A DNA stretch of 51,684 bases from Candidatus Burkholderia humilis (GTDB taxonomy: Bacteria > Pseudomonadota > Gammaproteobacteria > Burkholderiales > Burkholderiaceae), in assembly GCA_001184405.1 (NCBI GenBank), contig LFMX01000034.1, forward strand, positions 1-51,684. Direction: 5' to 3'. A program made the position numbers and the translations under genes. Of this stretch, positions 10,706 to 18,540 are shown piece by piece (positions within the stretch are counted from its first letter, which is position 1; the number at the start of each line of letters is the position of its first letter). A model generated the notes under the pieces. It had not been told where the DNA came from and did not search any database. It saw only the letters and a list, made by a program, of their open reading frames with translations.

Positions 10706-11941
10706 GGTGTCTCCGCGACCAGCAGCGCACGCAGTTTGACAGCGGCATCGGCAAGCGTGAATGGCGATGGCCGCGCTTGCCGCGCAATCAATCAGATTCT
10801 GCGCGATACGCACATCCTTCGCAATCTCTCGCGGGGTCCCGATGCCGCTCGCGCCGACCAGCACGCCTTCGGGTGACAGCGCGAAAAAGATGCGCGACGT
10901 GGCACTCGTTTCACGCACGATCGTCGTGGAACCGAGAAAAGGCAAGCCGGCGATTTGAATGGTCGTGTCGTATTGATCGGACCAGAACCACGGCACGGAA
11001 GCGCTTTGCTCTTCGCGTCCGAGCATGTTCGCCGCTGCGACACGCGCCTGATCTTCGGCGTTCTTCCAGCATTCCAGACGCACACGCTGATGAAAAAGCG
11101 GATGCTCGAAAAGGCAGACATCACCGGCGGCGAAGATGGCGGGATCGCTCGTGCGCAGCGTCGCATCGACGACGATGCCGTTATCGACCGCGAGACCGCA
11201 CGCCTGCGCGAGTTCAATACGCGGCGCAACGCCGACGCCCACGATCGCGAGATCGCAGTCGATGATCTAGCCATCGCTCAACACGACGCCGCCAACATGC
11301 CCCTCGCCGATCAGCCGTTCGATGCCGACATCGAAACGCACATCGACGCCCATCGCGCGATGCATGTCCACAATCAACTCTGACACGCGCGCGGGCACGG
11401 CGCGCATGAGCGCACGTGGCGCGGCTTCGAGCACGGTGACATCGCATCCTTTTCTGATGGCCGATGCCGTCACTTCCAGCCCGATAAATCCCGCGCCGAT
11501 TACGACGATGCGCCGTCCCGGCCGCAAATCACGCGCGATGCGGTTCGCTTCGATATCGGTGCGCAATGTGTGAACGCCGGATAGCGCGTGACCGGGAACC
11601 GTCAGCGTGCGTGGCGCGGCGCCCGTTGCAAGCAGAAGCCGCGAATACGCGATATCGCGGCCATCAGCGAGACGCGCGATCTTCGCCGAGCGATCGACCT
11701 CGCGCACCGTTGCGCCGCGCATCACCTCGATCGCATGTTCGCGATAAAACGCATCGCCATAAATCTCGCATTGCGATGCATCGCATTCGCCGAGCAGCAC
11801 GCCTTTGGAAAGCGGCGGACGTTCATAAGGCAGACGCGTTTCATCTCCGATCAACGTGATTGCGCCGTCCCATCCGTTCAAGCGCAGCGCATGGGCCGCT
11901 CGCGCGCCGCACTGACCGCCGCCTACGATCACCATGTTCAT
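10702..11941 (-). pseudogene. FAD-dependent ferredoxin/rubredoxin reductase, amber codon plus frameshift
   Basis: From ATG 11941-11939 the protein opens MNMVIVGGGQCGARAAHALR (FAD-binding GxGxxG) and carries RLPYERPPLSKGVLLGE, LLLATGAAPRTL, an NAD-binding IVVIGAGFIGLEV and, after a stop, GIVVDATLRTSDPAIFAAGD, all typical of the class that passes electrons from NADH to a ferredoxin. TAG at 11269-11267 interrupts SDG-IIDCDLAIVGVGVAPR, where Q or R is expected. A frameshift near 10780 separates the last about 20 residues (TLADAAVKLRALLVAETP), whose TGA overlaps the next gene's ATG. It probably served the Rieske ferredoxin and membrane hydroxylase upstream. Confidence 0.85.
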
Positions 11942-11957
11942 GTCGCGCCTCGCAAGG

Positions 11958-12965
11958 TCAGGACGTCGCATTCAAACGGCGCTTTTTCTTTTCGAAGCGC
12001 TCACGCATCAACCGCTCGCCTTCGGGCGATCCATCGTACCATGTGCCGAAAATCTGATCGAGCGGGAACGTGCCGTTATCGCTGTAGTTGACCTCGAAAA
12101 ACTTGTGATGCAGATAATGCGCGTAAGCGTGGCTGTTCATCGACGCACCATCCGATACGCGCAGCCGATCGAATCCGATATGCCCGACGATCGCGCCAAA
12201 GCCCGCGATATTGACCAGATACACCGCAACGATCGGATGCGACGGAATCACCAGCGCCCACAGCGCGACCGCGAAATACAGCGTCGATTCGACGGGATGC
12301 ATGGACATCGACGACCACGGCGAAAGATTGGTCGAGTTGTGATGCACCGAATGCACGAAGCGATAAAACGGCGGCCAATGCATCGCACGATGAATCACGT
12401 AGAAATGCACCTCGTGAATGGCGGGCGCAATCAGGAACATGACGATGAGATAAATCGAGTGCTCGTTCCACTGCACGATCGGCACTGCGCCGCGCGCATA
12501 CGTCCAGAGAATGAACACTTCGATCACCGTACCGATCGGCACGCTGACGAAAAAGCTGCGAATGAAGTTATCGATGTTCTGGCTCTTGAACCAGAAGACA
12601 TCGGACGGCTGTTCGGAGGGAAACTTGCCGTTGTACTTGAAGCGCTGGCCTTGCACGCGCATCACGTAATAGCGAAGCTCGAACACGCTATAGAACAGAA
12701 AGATGCCGATCCAGTTTGCGGCGAGCAGCTCGAGCGTCCAGTCCCAACCGAGCGTTCGCATCGTGTCGATGTCGGGCAGTACGAACTTCCACCAGATCGC
12801 GGTAAGCGCGATGAACAGAATATTCCACGGCCAGAAATAGCCCTTGATCCAGCTACCGATGCGCGACGGATTCGGCGGCCATGTCCAGAGCCCGGCCGAT
12901 TCCAACGGTTAATTCGGCGCCCAGTCCCCGCGCTTGTTGCGTTTGCCGGACTGCAGATCGTCCAT
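11958..12965 (-). pseudogene. Fatty acid hydroxylase / sterol desaturase-family membrane di-iron oxygenase, nonsense at codon 19
   Basis: From ATG 12965-12963 the frame runs MDDLQSGKRNKRGDWAPN, hits TAA at 12911-12909 (a CAA to TAA change is the simplest origin), then is open for 315 residues. The body has several membrane segments and the histidine clusters of the superfamily: HEVHFYVIHRAMHW, HSVHHNSTNLSPWSSMSMHP, HAYAHYLHHKFFEVNY. These ligate a di-iron centre that hydroxylates a hydrophobic substrate using electrons from a small redox protein. Here the adjacent Rieske ferredoxin and FAD reductase would be the electron chain. Re-initiation downstream of codon 19 cannot be excluded. The substrate is unknown. 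Confidence 0.85.
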
Positions 12966-12994
12966 GATGTCTCCGTGCTTTTACACTGATGCAC

Positions 12995-13306
12995 TCAGAT
13001 TTCGATCCACACCGCTTCGCCTTCGACGCGTGCCGGATACGTCTTGAGATTCTTGCAAGGCAGCATGCGCGTGGCCTCGCCCGTGCGGTAATCGAATTCG
13101 CTCTGATGCTTCGGACATTCGATGGCGTAATCCATCACGAAGCCATCAGCGAGATGAACGGCTTCATGCGTGCATAAGTCATCCGTGCAGTAATACTTAT
13201 CATCAGGATTTCGATAGACCGCGAAGGTGCGGCCTGCATGGTCGAAGCGCATCACGTCTTCCTGATCGATATCGTCTGTCGCGCAGACGCGAATCCATTG
13301 CGCCAT
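12995..13306 (-). CDS. Rieske [2Fe-2S] ferredoxin
   Basis: Intact, 103 residues. It has both Rieske boxes, CTHEAVHL and CPKHQSEF, with two Cys and two His as cluster ligands, and the spacing of small soluble Rieske ferredoxins such as those of aromatic-ring dioxygenases. It is the promoter-proximal gene of the minus-strand operon, with the hydroxylase starting 29 bp later. By context it carries electrons from the FAD reductase to the membrane hydroxylase. Both partners are broken, so this is now an orphan electron carrier. The divergent LacI-type regulator begins 216 bp away. Confidence 0.9.
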   Translation of the reverse strand: MAQWIRVCATDDIDQEDVMRFDHAGRTFAVYRNPDDKYYCTDDLCTHEAVHLADGFVMDYAIECPKHQSEFDYRTGEATRMLPCKNLKTYPARVEGEAVWIEI

Positions 13307-13374
13307 GACCGTCTCCTTCGTTGTGTGGATTCAATGTACTTCGCGGGTCGGCCCGGCTCAATCGGCATCTCATC

Positions 13375-13393
13375 GAAACGATCATTTCGTTTC
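13375..13393. promoter_or_regulatory. Inverted repeat, candidate operator between the Rieske operon and lacI-type gene
   Basis: GAAACGA, 5-nt spacer, TCGTTTC: a perfect 7-bp inverted repeat 69 bp upstream of the Rieske ferredoxin start and 130 bp upstream of the divergent regulator. Symmetry and position suit a LacI-family operator, but binding is not shown. Confidence 0.4.
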
Positions 13394-13464
13394 TTTTCGA
13401 TGCATGACACGCGCGCCGTTTGATGCGAATGACACGTGAATTCCTGGCAAACCCTCATCGAAAT

Positions 13465-13480
13465 TGATACGTTCGTATCA
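13465..13480. promoter_or_regulatory. Inverted repeat TGATACG-TT-CGTATCA, candidate operator
   Basis: A perfect 7-bp inverted repeat with a 2-nt centre lies 43 bp before the GTG start of the LacI-type gene. It differs in sequence from the repeat at 13375-13393, so only one of them may be the true site of this repressor. Confidence 0.45.
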
Positions 13481-13522
13481 GTCGGCTATGAGACGATGAG
13501 ACAGAAGACAGGGAGACGAACC

Positions 13523-14557
13523 GTGAATCGACCGACCATTCCCGATCTCGCCGCAGCGGCGGGCGTTTCGGTGGCGACCGTCAATCGCGTGCTCAGTGGC
13601 ACGGGAACGGTTCGGCAAAGCACGGCGCAGGGCGTCGTCGATGCGGCTCAGCAAATTGGCTTTTATGGATTGCGCGCGTTGCAGCATCGCATAGCGACGA
13701 GCGCGCGGCAGGTCTTCAAGTTTGGCATCGTGTTGCAGTCACCGCATCGGTCATTCACCGAAATGCTCGCGAGCAATCTCGAACGCGCAGGGTCCGAGTC
13801 CGCGGAAGGCGATGTGCGGCTGACGATCGAAGTGGTCGAAGACCTGTCGCCCGAACGCGTCGTGTCGATCATGAACGCGCTCAGTTCAGACGCCGATGCG
13901 CTCGCGATCGTCGCGCCGGATCATCCGATCGTGTCGGAAACGATCGATCGTCTCGGCGACAAAGGCATGCCGGTCGTCGATCTGATTTCGCCGATCTCGG
14001 CGCGTGTGCCCGTCGGTTATGTCGGACTCGATAGCTGGAAAGTGGAACGCGCTTCGGCGTGGGCGCTCGCGAATACGAGCAGGCGTCCCGGCAAGCTGGC
14101 GATTCTCATCGGCACGCATCGCTTCAGAAATCACGATCTGAACAAGAGCGGATTTCGCTCCTACTTCCGCGAGAACGAAGGCGAGTTCGTCATTCTCGAA
14201 TCCATCTCCACATTCGAGTCTGATGCGATCGCACGCGAAGTCACGGAGAAGTTATTGCGCGATCATCCTGACTCGTGCGGCATCGCGATTTTTTGCGGCG
14301 GCGTCAGCGGCGTGCTCGCCGCGTTGCGCAGCAGAAAGAGCACACAGGCCATCCGCGCGGTGTCATACGATCTGTTCGATTCGACCATCGCCGGTCTCGT
14401 CGATCACACTTTGACGATGGTCATCGCACATCCGTACGAACGCGTCGCGCGCGAAGCGATCGCTACGCTCGTTCGCACCCGACGCAACGCCGAGCCGCAG
14501 GCGGTCGGGCAATCGGTACACGTGCCGTTCGAGCTGCACACCGTGGAGACGATCTAG
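13523..14557 (+). CDS. LacI-family transcriptional regulator
   Basis: Intact. The GTG at 13523 is chosen because it follows an AGGGAG ribosome-binding site and places the helix-turn-helix at the N-terminus (TIPDLAAAAGVSVATVNRVL, with hinge region following). An upstream ATG at 13436 in the same frame would add 29 residues not typical of the family. The remainder is a periplasmic-binding-protein-like sugar sensor (FKFGIVLQSPHRSFTEML, GMPVVDLISPISARVPVGYV, AIFCGGVSGVLAAL). It is divergent from the degraded catabolic operon and most likely represses it, responding to a sugar or polyol. It survives although nearly all presumed targets are pseudogenes. Confidence 0.88.
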   Translation: MNRPTIPDLAAAAGVSVATVNRVLSGTGTVRQSTAQGVVDAAQQIGFYGLRALQHRIATSARQVFKFGIVLQSPHRSFTEMLASNLERAGSESAEGDVRLTIEVVEDLSPERVVSIMNALSSDADALAIVAPDHPIVSETIDRLGDKGMPVVDLISPISARVPVGYVGLDSWKVERASAWALANTSRRPGKLAILIGTHRFRNHDLNKSGFRSYFRENEGEFVILESISTFESDAIAREVTEKLLRDHPDSCGIAIFCGGVSGVLAALRSRKSTQAIRAVSYDLFDSTIAGLVDHTLTMVIAHPYERVAREAIATLVRTRRNAEPQAVGQSVHVPFELHTVETI

Positions 14558-14564
14558 TCGCGCC

Positions 14565-14950
14565 TTACCAACACGTGACGAATTCGCCCGGCTTCAGATG
14601 ACAGCTGACCGCGTACGCCAACGCCAGTCCGCGCTCGAACGAGAACGTCTTGTCCGCAGTCGGCTGGAAGAATTCGATGAAGTCGAGGCTCTTCTTGCCG
14701 AGCACGAAGCCGCCGATCAAAAAGAGAACCGCGTCATCGCCCATCGATGACAGCAGCGTGCGCAGCAGCCACTTCGCCGTATCGGCGGACAGATGCTCGA
14801 TTGCGACGTTTCCGGATGCGCCTTGATCATGCGCCCCACACCGCCGGTGCCGAATCCGCGGAATTGGACGACGAAGCGCCGCAGGGAATCGTGCGCGTCG
14901 CCTGACTGGGCTCGATCACCGAGTAGTCTCTTTCGATCTGCTTGAGCATG
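14565..14950 (-). pseudogene. Hypothetical gene remnant
   Basis: Reading leftward, MLKQIERDYSVIEPSQATRT opens from about 14950, and after at least one frameshift near 14830 continues as GNVAIEHLSADTAKWLLRTL, MGDDAVLFLIGGFVLGKKS, FERGLALAYAVSCHLKPGEF to a TAA at 14567-14565. The second half reads like one genuine small soluble protein; I do not recognise the family. Alternative frames through the first half are also open, so the exact start and number of lesions are uncertain. Confidence 0.4.
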
Positions 14951-15091
14951 GGTTGATTGTCCCGAGTTTGCGCTTGCGGGCTTATCGGCGCATGCGTACC
15001 GAACTTGAGCGAGCCGCAACGCGAACCGGATTACCCTTAGCGCTGAATCGTGCAGTCGTTGTGTCGTTCTCATTGATCAGGAGAATTCATC

Positions 15092-15855
15092 ATGGCATCT
15101 CGTTCACTGGAAGGCAGCGTCGCGGTCATCGCGGGCCGCGGAAAGAATCTCGGCGCGCTGATTGCAAAGACGCTCGTCGATGCAGGCACGCGCAAGCTGC
15201 TGCTTCACTACAACAGCGATTCATCGCGCGATGCAACCGAGCGTACGGCATCCGCGCTCAAGGAAAGCGGCGCGGACGTGCTGACGTATCAGGGCGATCT
15301 CTCTCACGTCGAGCACGCAACGAAGCTTCGATACCGCGAAGGCGCATTTCGGCAAGGTGACGATCGGCATCAACACGGCGGAGCTCGTCATCAAGAAGCC
15401 GATTCTCGATGTCACCGAAAGCGACTACGACCGCAGCTTCGCGGCCAATGCGAAGGCGGCGTTCTTCTTCATTCAGCAGGCCGGGCGCACGATGGACAAC
15501 GAAGACAGTATCGTGACGATCGTGACGTCGCTGCTCGCGACATACACGCCGTTCTACACCGGGCAGCAAGTCGCCGGTCGAGCACTTCATGCGCGCGGCA
15601 TCGAAGGAATTCGGTGAGCGCGGGATTTCGGTGAACGCGATTGGTCCCGGCCCGATGGATACGCCCTTCTTCTACGGACAGGAAAACGACGAATCGACCG
15701 CCTATAACAAGGCGGGCGCTGCGCTGGGCAAGTTCTCGAAGACCGGCCTGACCGATATCGACGATATCGCGCCGCTCGTGAAGTTTCTCGTGACGGACGG
15801 CTGGTGGATCACGGGGCAGACGATCTTCGCCAACGGCGGCTACACCACGCGCTGA
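15092..15855 (+). pseudogene. Short-chain dehydrogenase/reductase, frameshifted
   Basis: ATG at 15092 follows AGGAG and opens an SDR (GSVAVIAGRGKNLGALIAKT, the cofactor-binding region). The reading frame moves near 15335 to TIGINTAELVIKKPILDV and AAFFFIQQAGRT, and again near 15565 to RAASKEFGERGISVNAIGPG and ITGQTIFANGGYTTR. Joining the frames restores the YxxxK-like region around YTGSKSPVEHF. Total size, about 255 residues, is normal. A two-base loss at 15333 and an extra G near 15562 are sufficient explanations. Substrate cannot be assigned. The LysR gene follows by 65 bp. Confidence 0.82.
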
Positions 15856-15919
15856 GTGTGTACGTTCCCACGATTACGCTGTACTGTGCTCGCGGGAATG
15901 ACACTCACACCGCGTACAC

Positions 15920-16869
15920 ATGGCCAATCACACTGCGCTCGCCAACCATGACGGCTTCCTGCGCGATCTGCAATTGTTCTGCACGGTCGCGCGGCGCGCG
16001 AGTTTTATCACGGCATCGAACGAGATGGGAATCTCGCCGTCGCATGTGAGCAAGCGCATCGCGATGCTCGAAAAAAGCCTCGGCGTAAAACTGTTCGTAC
16101 GCACGACGCGTCGCGTGAGCGTCACCGACGACGGCGAGGCGGCGTTTCTCTGGGCGCAAAAGATTCTCGACGATGTGTGCAAGGCATGGCCGATTCGTTC
16201 ACCGGTCTCACGAGCGAACCGCGCGGGCTGATTCGCATTAGCACGAGTCTGCGGCTTGGTCGCGAACACGTCTCACCGATTCTTTCGATGCTGCGGCGAC
16301 GTTATCCAGAACTCGACATCTACCTCGAACTGCTCGATCGGCGTGTCGATTTGCTCGGCGAAAGTTTCGATATCGATGTGCGCGTGGGCGAAGTGCAGGA
16401 GCCGCATCTGATCGCGCACAAGATCACCGATAGCGCGCGCGTTCTCGCGGCCGCGCCGGCTTATCTGGAGCGCGCGGGTGCGCCGCGCAGTCTCGCGGAA
16501 CTGGCACAGCACGATTGCTTGTTGTTTCGCGACCGCGATCAAGGGTTCGGCGTGTGGCGTTTGCAGGGGCCGGACGGCGAAGAGTCCGTGAAGGTGACGG
16601 GGCTGATTGCATCGAATCACAGCGATATCGTCACGCAATGGGCGCTCGAGGGGTATGGCGTGATCATGGCGTCGGTGTGGAACATCGCGTCGAAGCTGGA
16701 ATCGGGCGAACTCGTGCGTGTGCTGCCGCAGTATCGGCAGTGGGCGGATGTGTGGGCGGTGACTTCGGCGAGAACGTCGTCATCGGCGAAAATCAGGGTG
16801 TGCATCGACTTTCTGACTGAGCAACTGGTTGTGGGGCCACATGCGCTGGATGTGTCACTGCTTCGATGA
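15920..16869 (+). pseudogene. LysR-family transcriptional regulator, frameshifted by a TG duplication
   Basis: The N-terminal winged helix (LQLFCTVARRASFITASNEM, ISPSHVSKRIAMLEKSLGVK) and the effector domain (LIRISTSLRLGREHV, VLAAAPAYLERAG, ALEGYGVIMASVWNIASKL) are both present but in different frames. The break lies at 16176-16179, where GTG has become GTGTG; removing one TG joins DDV to QGMADSFTGL and gives a normal protein of about 315 residues. It shares strand with the SDR gene just upstream and may have controlled it. Confidence 0.85.
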
Positions 16870-16991
16870 TTTCGCGCGGTTGTCCGGCTTGTTGCGTTGT
16901 TGCAACTTTTGACAAATTCAGGTTGGCATCGGCGGATCAGGGTTTATACTGAACTTGTCTCCTCCATGTCTCCTCTTATGATATGGATTCG

Positions 16992-17018
16992 AAGCCCGCA
17001 CATCAGCGGGCTTTTTTT
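16992..17018 (+). terminator. Rho-independent terminator inside the left end of the IS remnant
   Basis: AAGCCCGC, loop ACATCA, GCGGGCTT, running into seven T residues. It directly precedes the 5' end of the group II intron fragment, which matches the known insertion preference of class C introns for terminator hairpins. Confidence 0.75.
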
Positions 17019-17134
17019 GTGCGCTGAGCATGCGCAACAGCTTGGGGGGGGTGCGAGTCCCCTGTCCAACCTGATGGTGGTGAAGGGCTAGTGAAACGCA
17101 AGGGCGTCGTCGCGAGGCGGGGTCTGAAGGAAGC
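17019..17134 (+). mobile_element. 5' fragment of a bacterial class C group II intron (domain I)
   Basis: The fragment starts GTGCGC immediately after the T-run of a terminator. It contains GGGGTGCGAGTCCCC, GGTGGTGAAGGGCTAGTG, AACGCAAGGGCGTC and GGGGTCTGAAGGAAGC in that order, matching the domain I layout of class C introns such as the Oceanobacillus iheyensis intron (GTG start, GGGUGAGAGUCCC, ACGCAAGGGUGUC, AAUCUGAAGGAAGC). No reverse transcriptase (maturase) or catalytic domain V is present, so it cannot splice or move. It breaks off at the IS transposase fragment. Confidence 0.75.
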
Positions 17135-17261
17135 GTTTGAGCGCTATGTCGCGCGGTACAACCAGCACAACCGTCCATTTGTCTGGACCGCAACCGCCGA
17201 CGAATCCATACTTCAAAAGATGACTCGGCTATGTAAAGTTATTTCTGGGACGGAACACTAG
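17135..17261 (+). mobile_element. 3' end of an IS630-family transposase gene
   Basis: From 17136 the frame reads FERYVARYNQHNRPFVWTAT and ends LCKVISGTEH with TAG at 17259-17261. The N-Q-x-x-x-PFVWTATAD pattern and the closing SGT-x-H are typical of IS630-type transposases. Only 41 of some 340 residues remain, without the DDE catalytic residues. Confidence 0.75.
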
Positions 17262-17492
17262 GTTGGCGAGTTGAATCCATATCAGGAGGAGACAGTTCCA
17301 ATCATACACAGCACGTTGATGCGACGCAATAGAAATTGAGTGGAAACCCCTATGGCGCGAAACTGTAGCATCTGCGCGTCACTTTCCGTACGATCGGGCG
17401 AAATGACCGCCAATGATAGCGCAAGAAACGGCGCGTAACCTCGTTTGCATGGCTCTACAGTGATCTCGTACCCAGAAGCCATCGAGATCGAT

Positions 17493-18328
17493 ATGAACAC
17501 CGCAAACTTCTCTTCCGATGAAAGCCGCTGGCAAGCCGTGATCGAACGCGATCGCCAGGCCGATGGCGCGTTCTTCTTCGCGGTGCGCACGACCGGCGTG
17601 TTTTGCCGGCCATCGTGTGCATCGCGCTCGCCGCGGCAGTATCAGGCGGCGCAACGCGCGGGCGTGCTGCGCGACGCCTTGCAGCGCGACCGCGATGTCA
17701 CCTGCGCCACGCACGATGCCGGTTTCGGTTCACCCTCGCGCATGTACGAAGCCGTGCCCGCGGAGCTGGGCATGACGCCATCGGCATACAAACGCAAGGG
17801 CGCGGGCCTGACCGTCCGCTATACGACCGCCATACGCCGCTCGGCACCGTGCTGATCGCCGCGACACGCAAAAGGGCGTGTGCAACATCACCTTCGACGA
17901 CGATTCCGGCGCGCTCGTCGCGCAACTCGCGGCGGATTTTGCGCAGGCCGAGCGCATCGAGGATCGGACCGGCATGGAGCCGTTCGTGGCGCAAGTTCGG
18001 GCGTATCTGCACGGCACGCGCGAGCGCTTCGAGTTGCCGCTGGATATCGGCGCGACGGCGTTTCAGCGGCGCGTGTGGGATGCGTTGCGGCGTATTCCGT
18101 ATGGCCAGACGCGCAGTTATAGCGATATCGCGGAAACGCTCGGTACGCCGCGCGCAGTACGGGCGGTCGCGAACGCGTGTGCGTCGAATCCGGTGGCGCT
18201 GGCCGATTCCGTGTCATCGCGTAATCGGCAAGGACGGCGCGATTGCGGGGTATCGCTGGGGCGTGCAGCGCAAGGAAACGCTGCTCGACACCGAGCGGCA
18301 CGCAGCCAAGGAAGGCAAGGTCGCCTGA
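17493..18328 (+). pseudogene. ada: Ada: methylphosphotriester sensor / O6-methylguanine-DNA methyltransferase, deleted and frameshifted
   Basis: The start (RWQAVIERDRQADGAFFFAV, TTGVFCRPSCASRSP) is the Ada zinc domain with the first two Cys ligands. It then jumps directly into the end of the AraC-type helix-turn-helix (RQYQAAQRAGVLRDALQRD, GMTPSAYKRKGAG), so about 80 residues, including the second Cys pair (CKRC), are missing at about 17630. Further shifts near 17825, 17865 and 18205 break the methyltransferase domain (TAFQRRVWDALRRIPYGQT, active-site PCHRVIGKDGAIAGYRWG in another frame). Ada repairs alkylated DNA and activates the adaptive response. This copy should do neither. Confidence 0.87.
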
Positions 18329-18355
18329 CGACATTGCCATCGCACCGTAAGGAAG

Positions 18356-18387
18356 CGCCCGCCGTCGCAAGACGCGCGGGCGTTTTT
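18356..18387 (+). terminator. Rho-independent terminator downstream of ada
   Basis: CGCCCGCCGTC, tetraloop GCAA, GACG (C) GCGGGCG, then TTTTT: an 11-bp stem with a GNRA-type loop and one bulge, 28 bp after the ada stop and before the gshA promoter region. Confidence 0.75.
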
Positions 18388-18540
18388 CATTTGGCGCGAA
18401 CGTGACGCCAAATCCCCTGAAAAACCCGCAAACCCTTACTCGGCATGGGCTCAAGCACGTCCATGACCGAGATGTTAAAGTGCCCGATACCCTAAAAATA
18501 CTTACACGCGATTCGCTCGCGTGCCTCGCTCCACGCTTCG

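Larger units (their letters stand above)
16951..17299. mobile_element. Internally deleted IS element remnant bounded by imperfect terminal inverted repeats
   Basis: The left end carries GAACTTGTCTCCTCC (16951-16965) and TGATATGGATTC (16979-16990). The right end carries their reverse complements GAATCCATATCA (17273-17284) and GGAGGAGAC plus AGTTCC (17285-17299). The left copy has 13 extra bases between the two blocks, an apparent partial duplication of TGTCTCCTC. Inside lie a terminator hairpin, a group II intron 5' fragment and the last 41 codons of an IS630-type transposase. The original element has therefore lost most of its body and is non-autonomous. Confidence 0.65.

Noticed and set aside
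11934..12989. 351-codon plus-strand frame opposite the hydroxylase.
   Set aside because: Arg/His-rich composition without protein-like motifs; it is the shadow of the real minus-strand gene in high-GC DNA.
16923..17018. Candidate 63-nt small RNA: TTGGCA-16 bp-TATACT promoter, two TCTCCTC anti-Shine-Dalgarno-like repeats, terminator.
   Set aside because: The TCTCCTCC and TGATATGGATTC blocks recur as inverted copies at 17273-17299, so they are better explained as IS terminal repeats. Transcription through the element is still possible.
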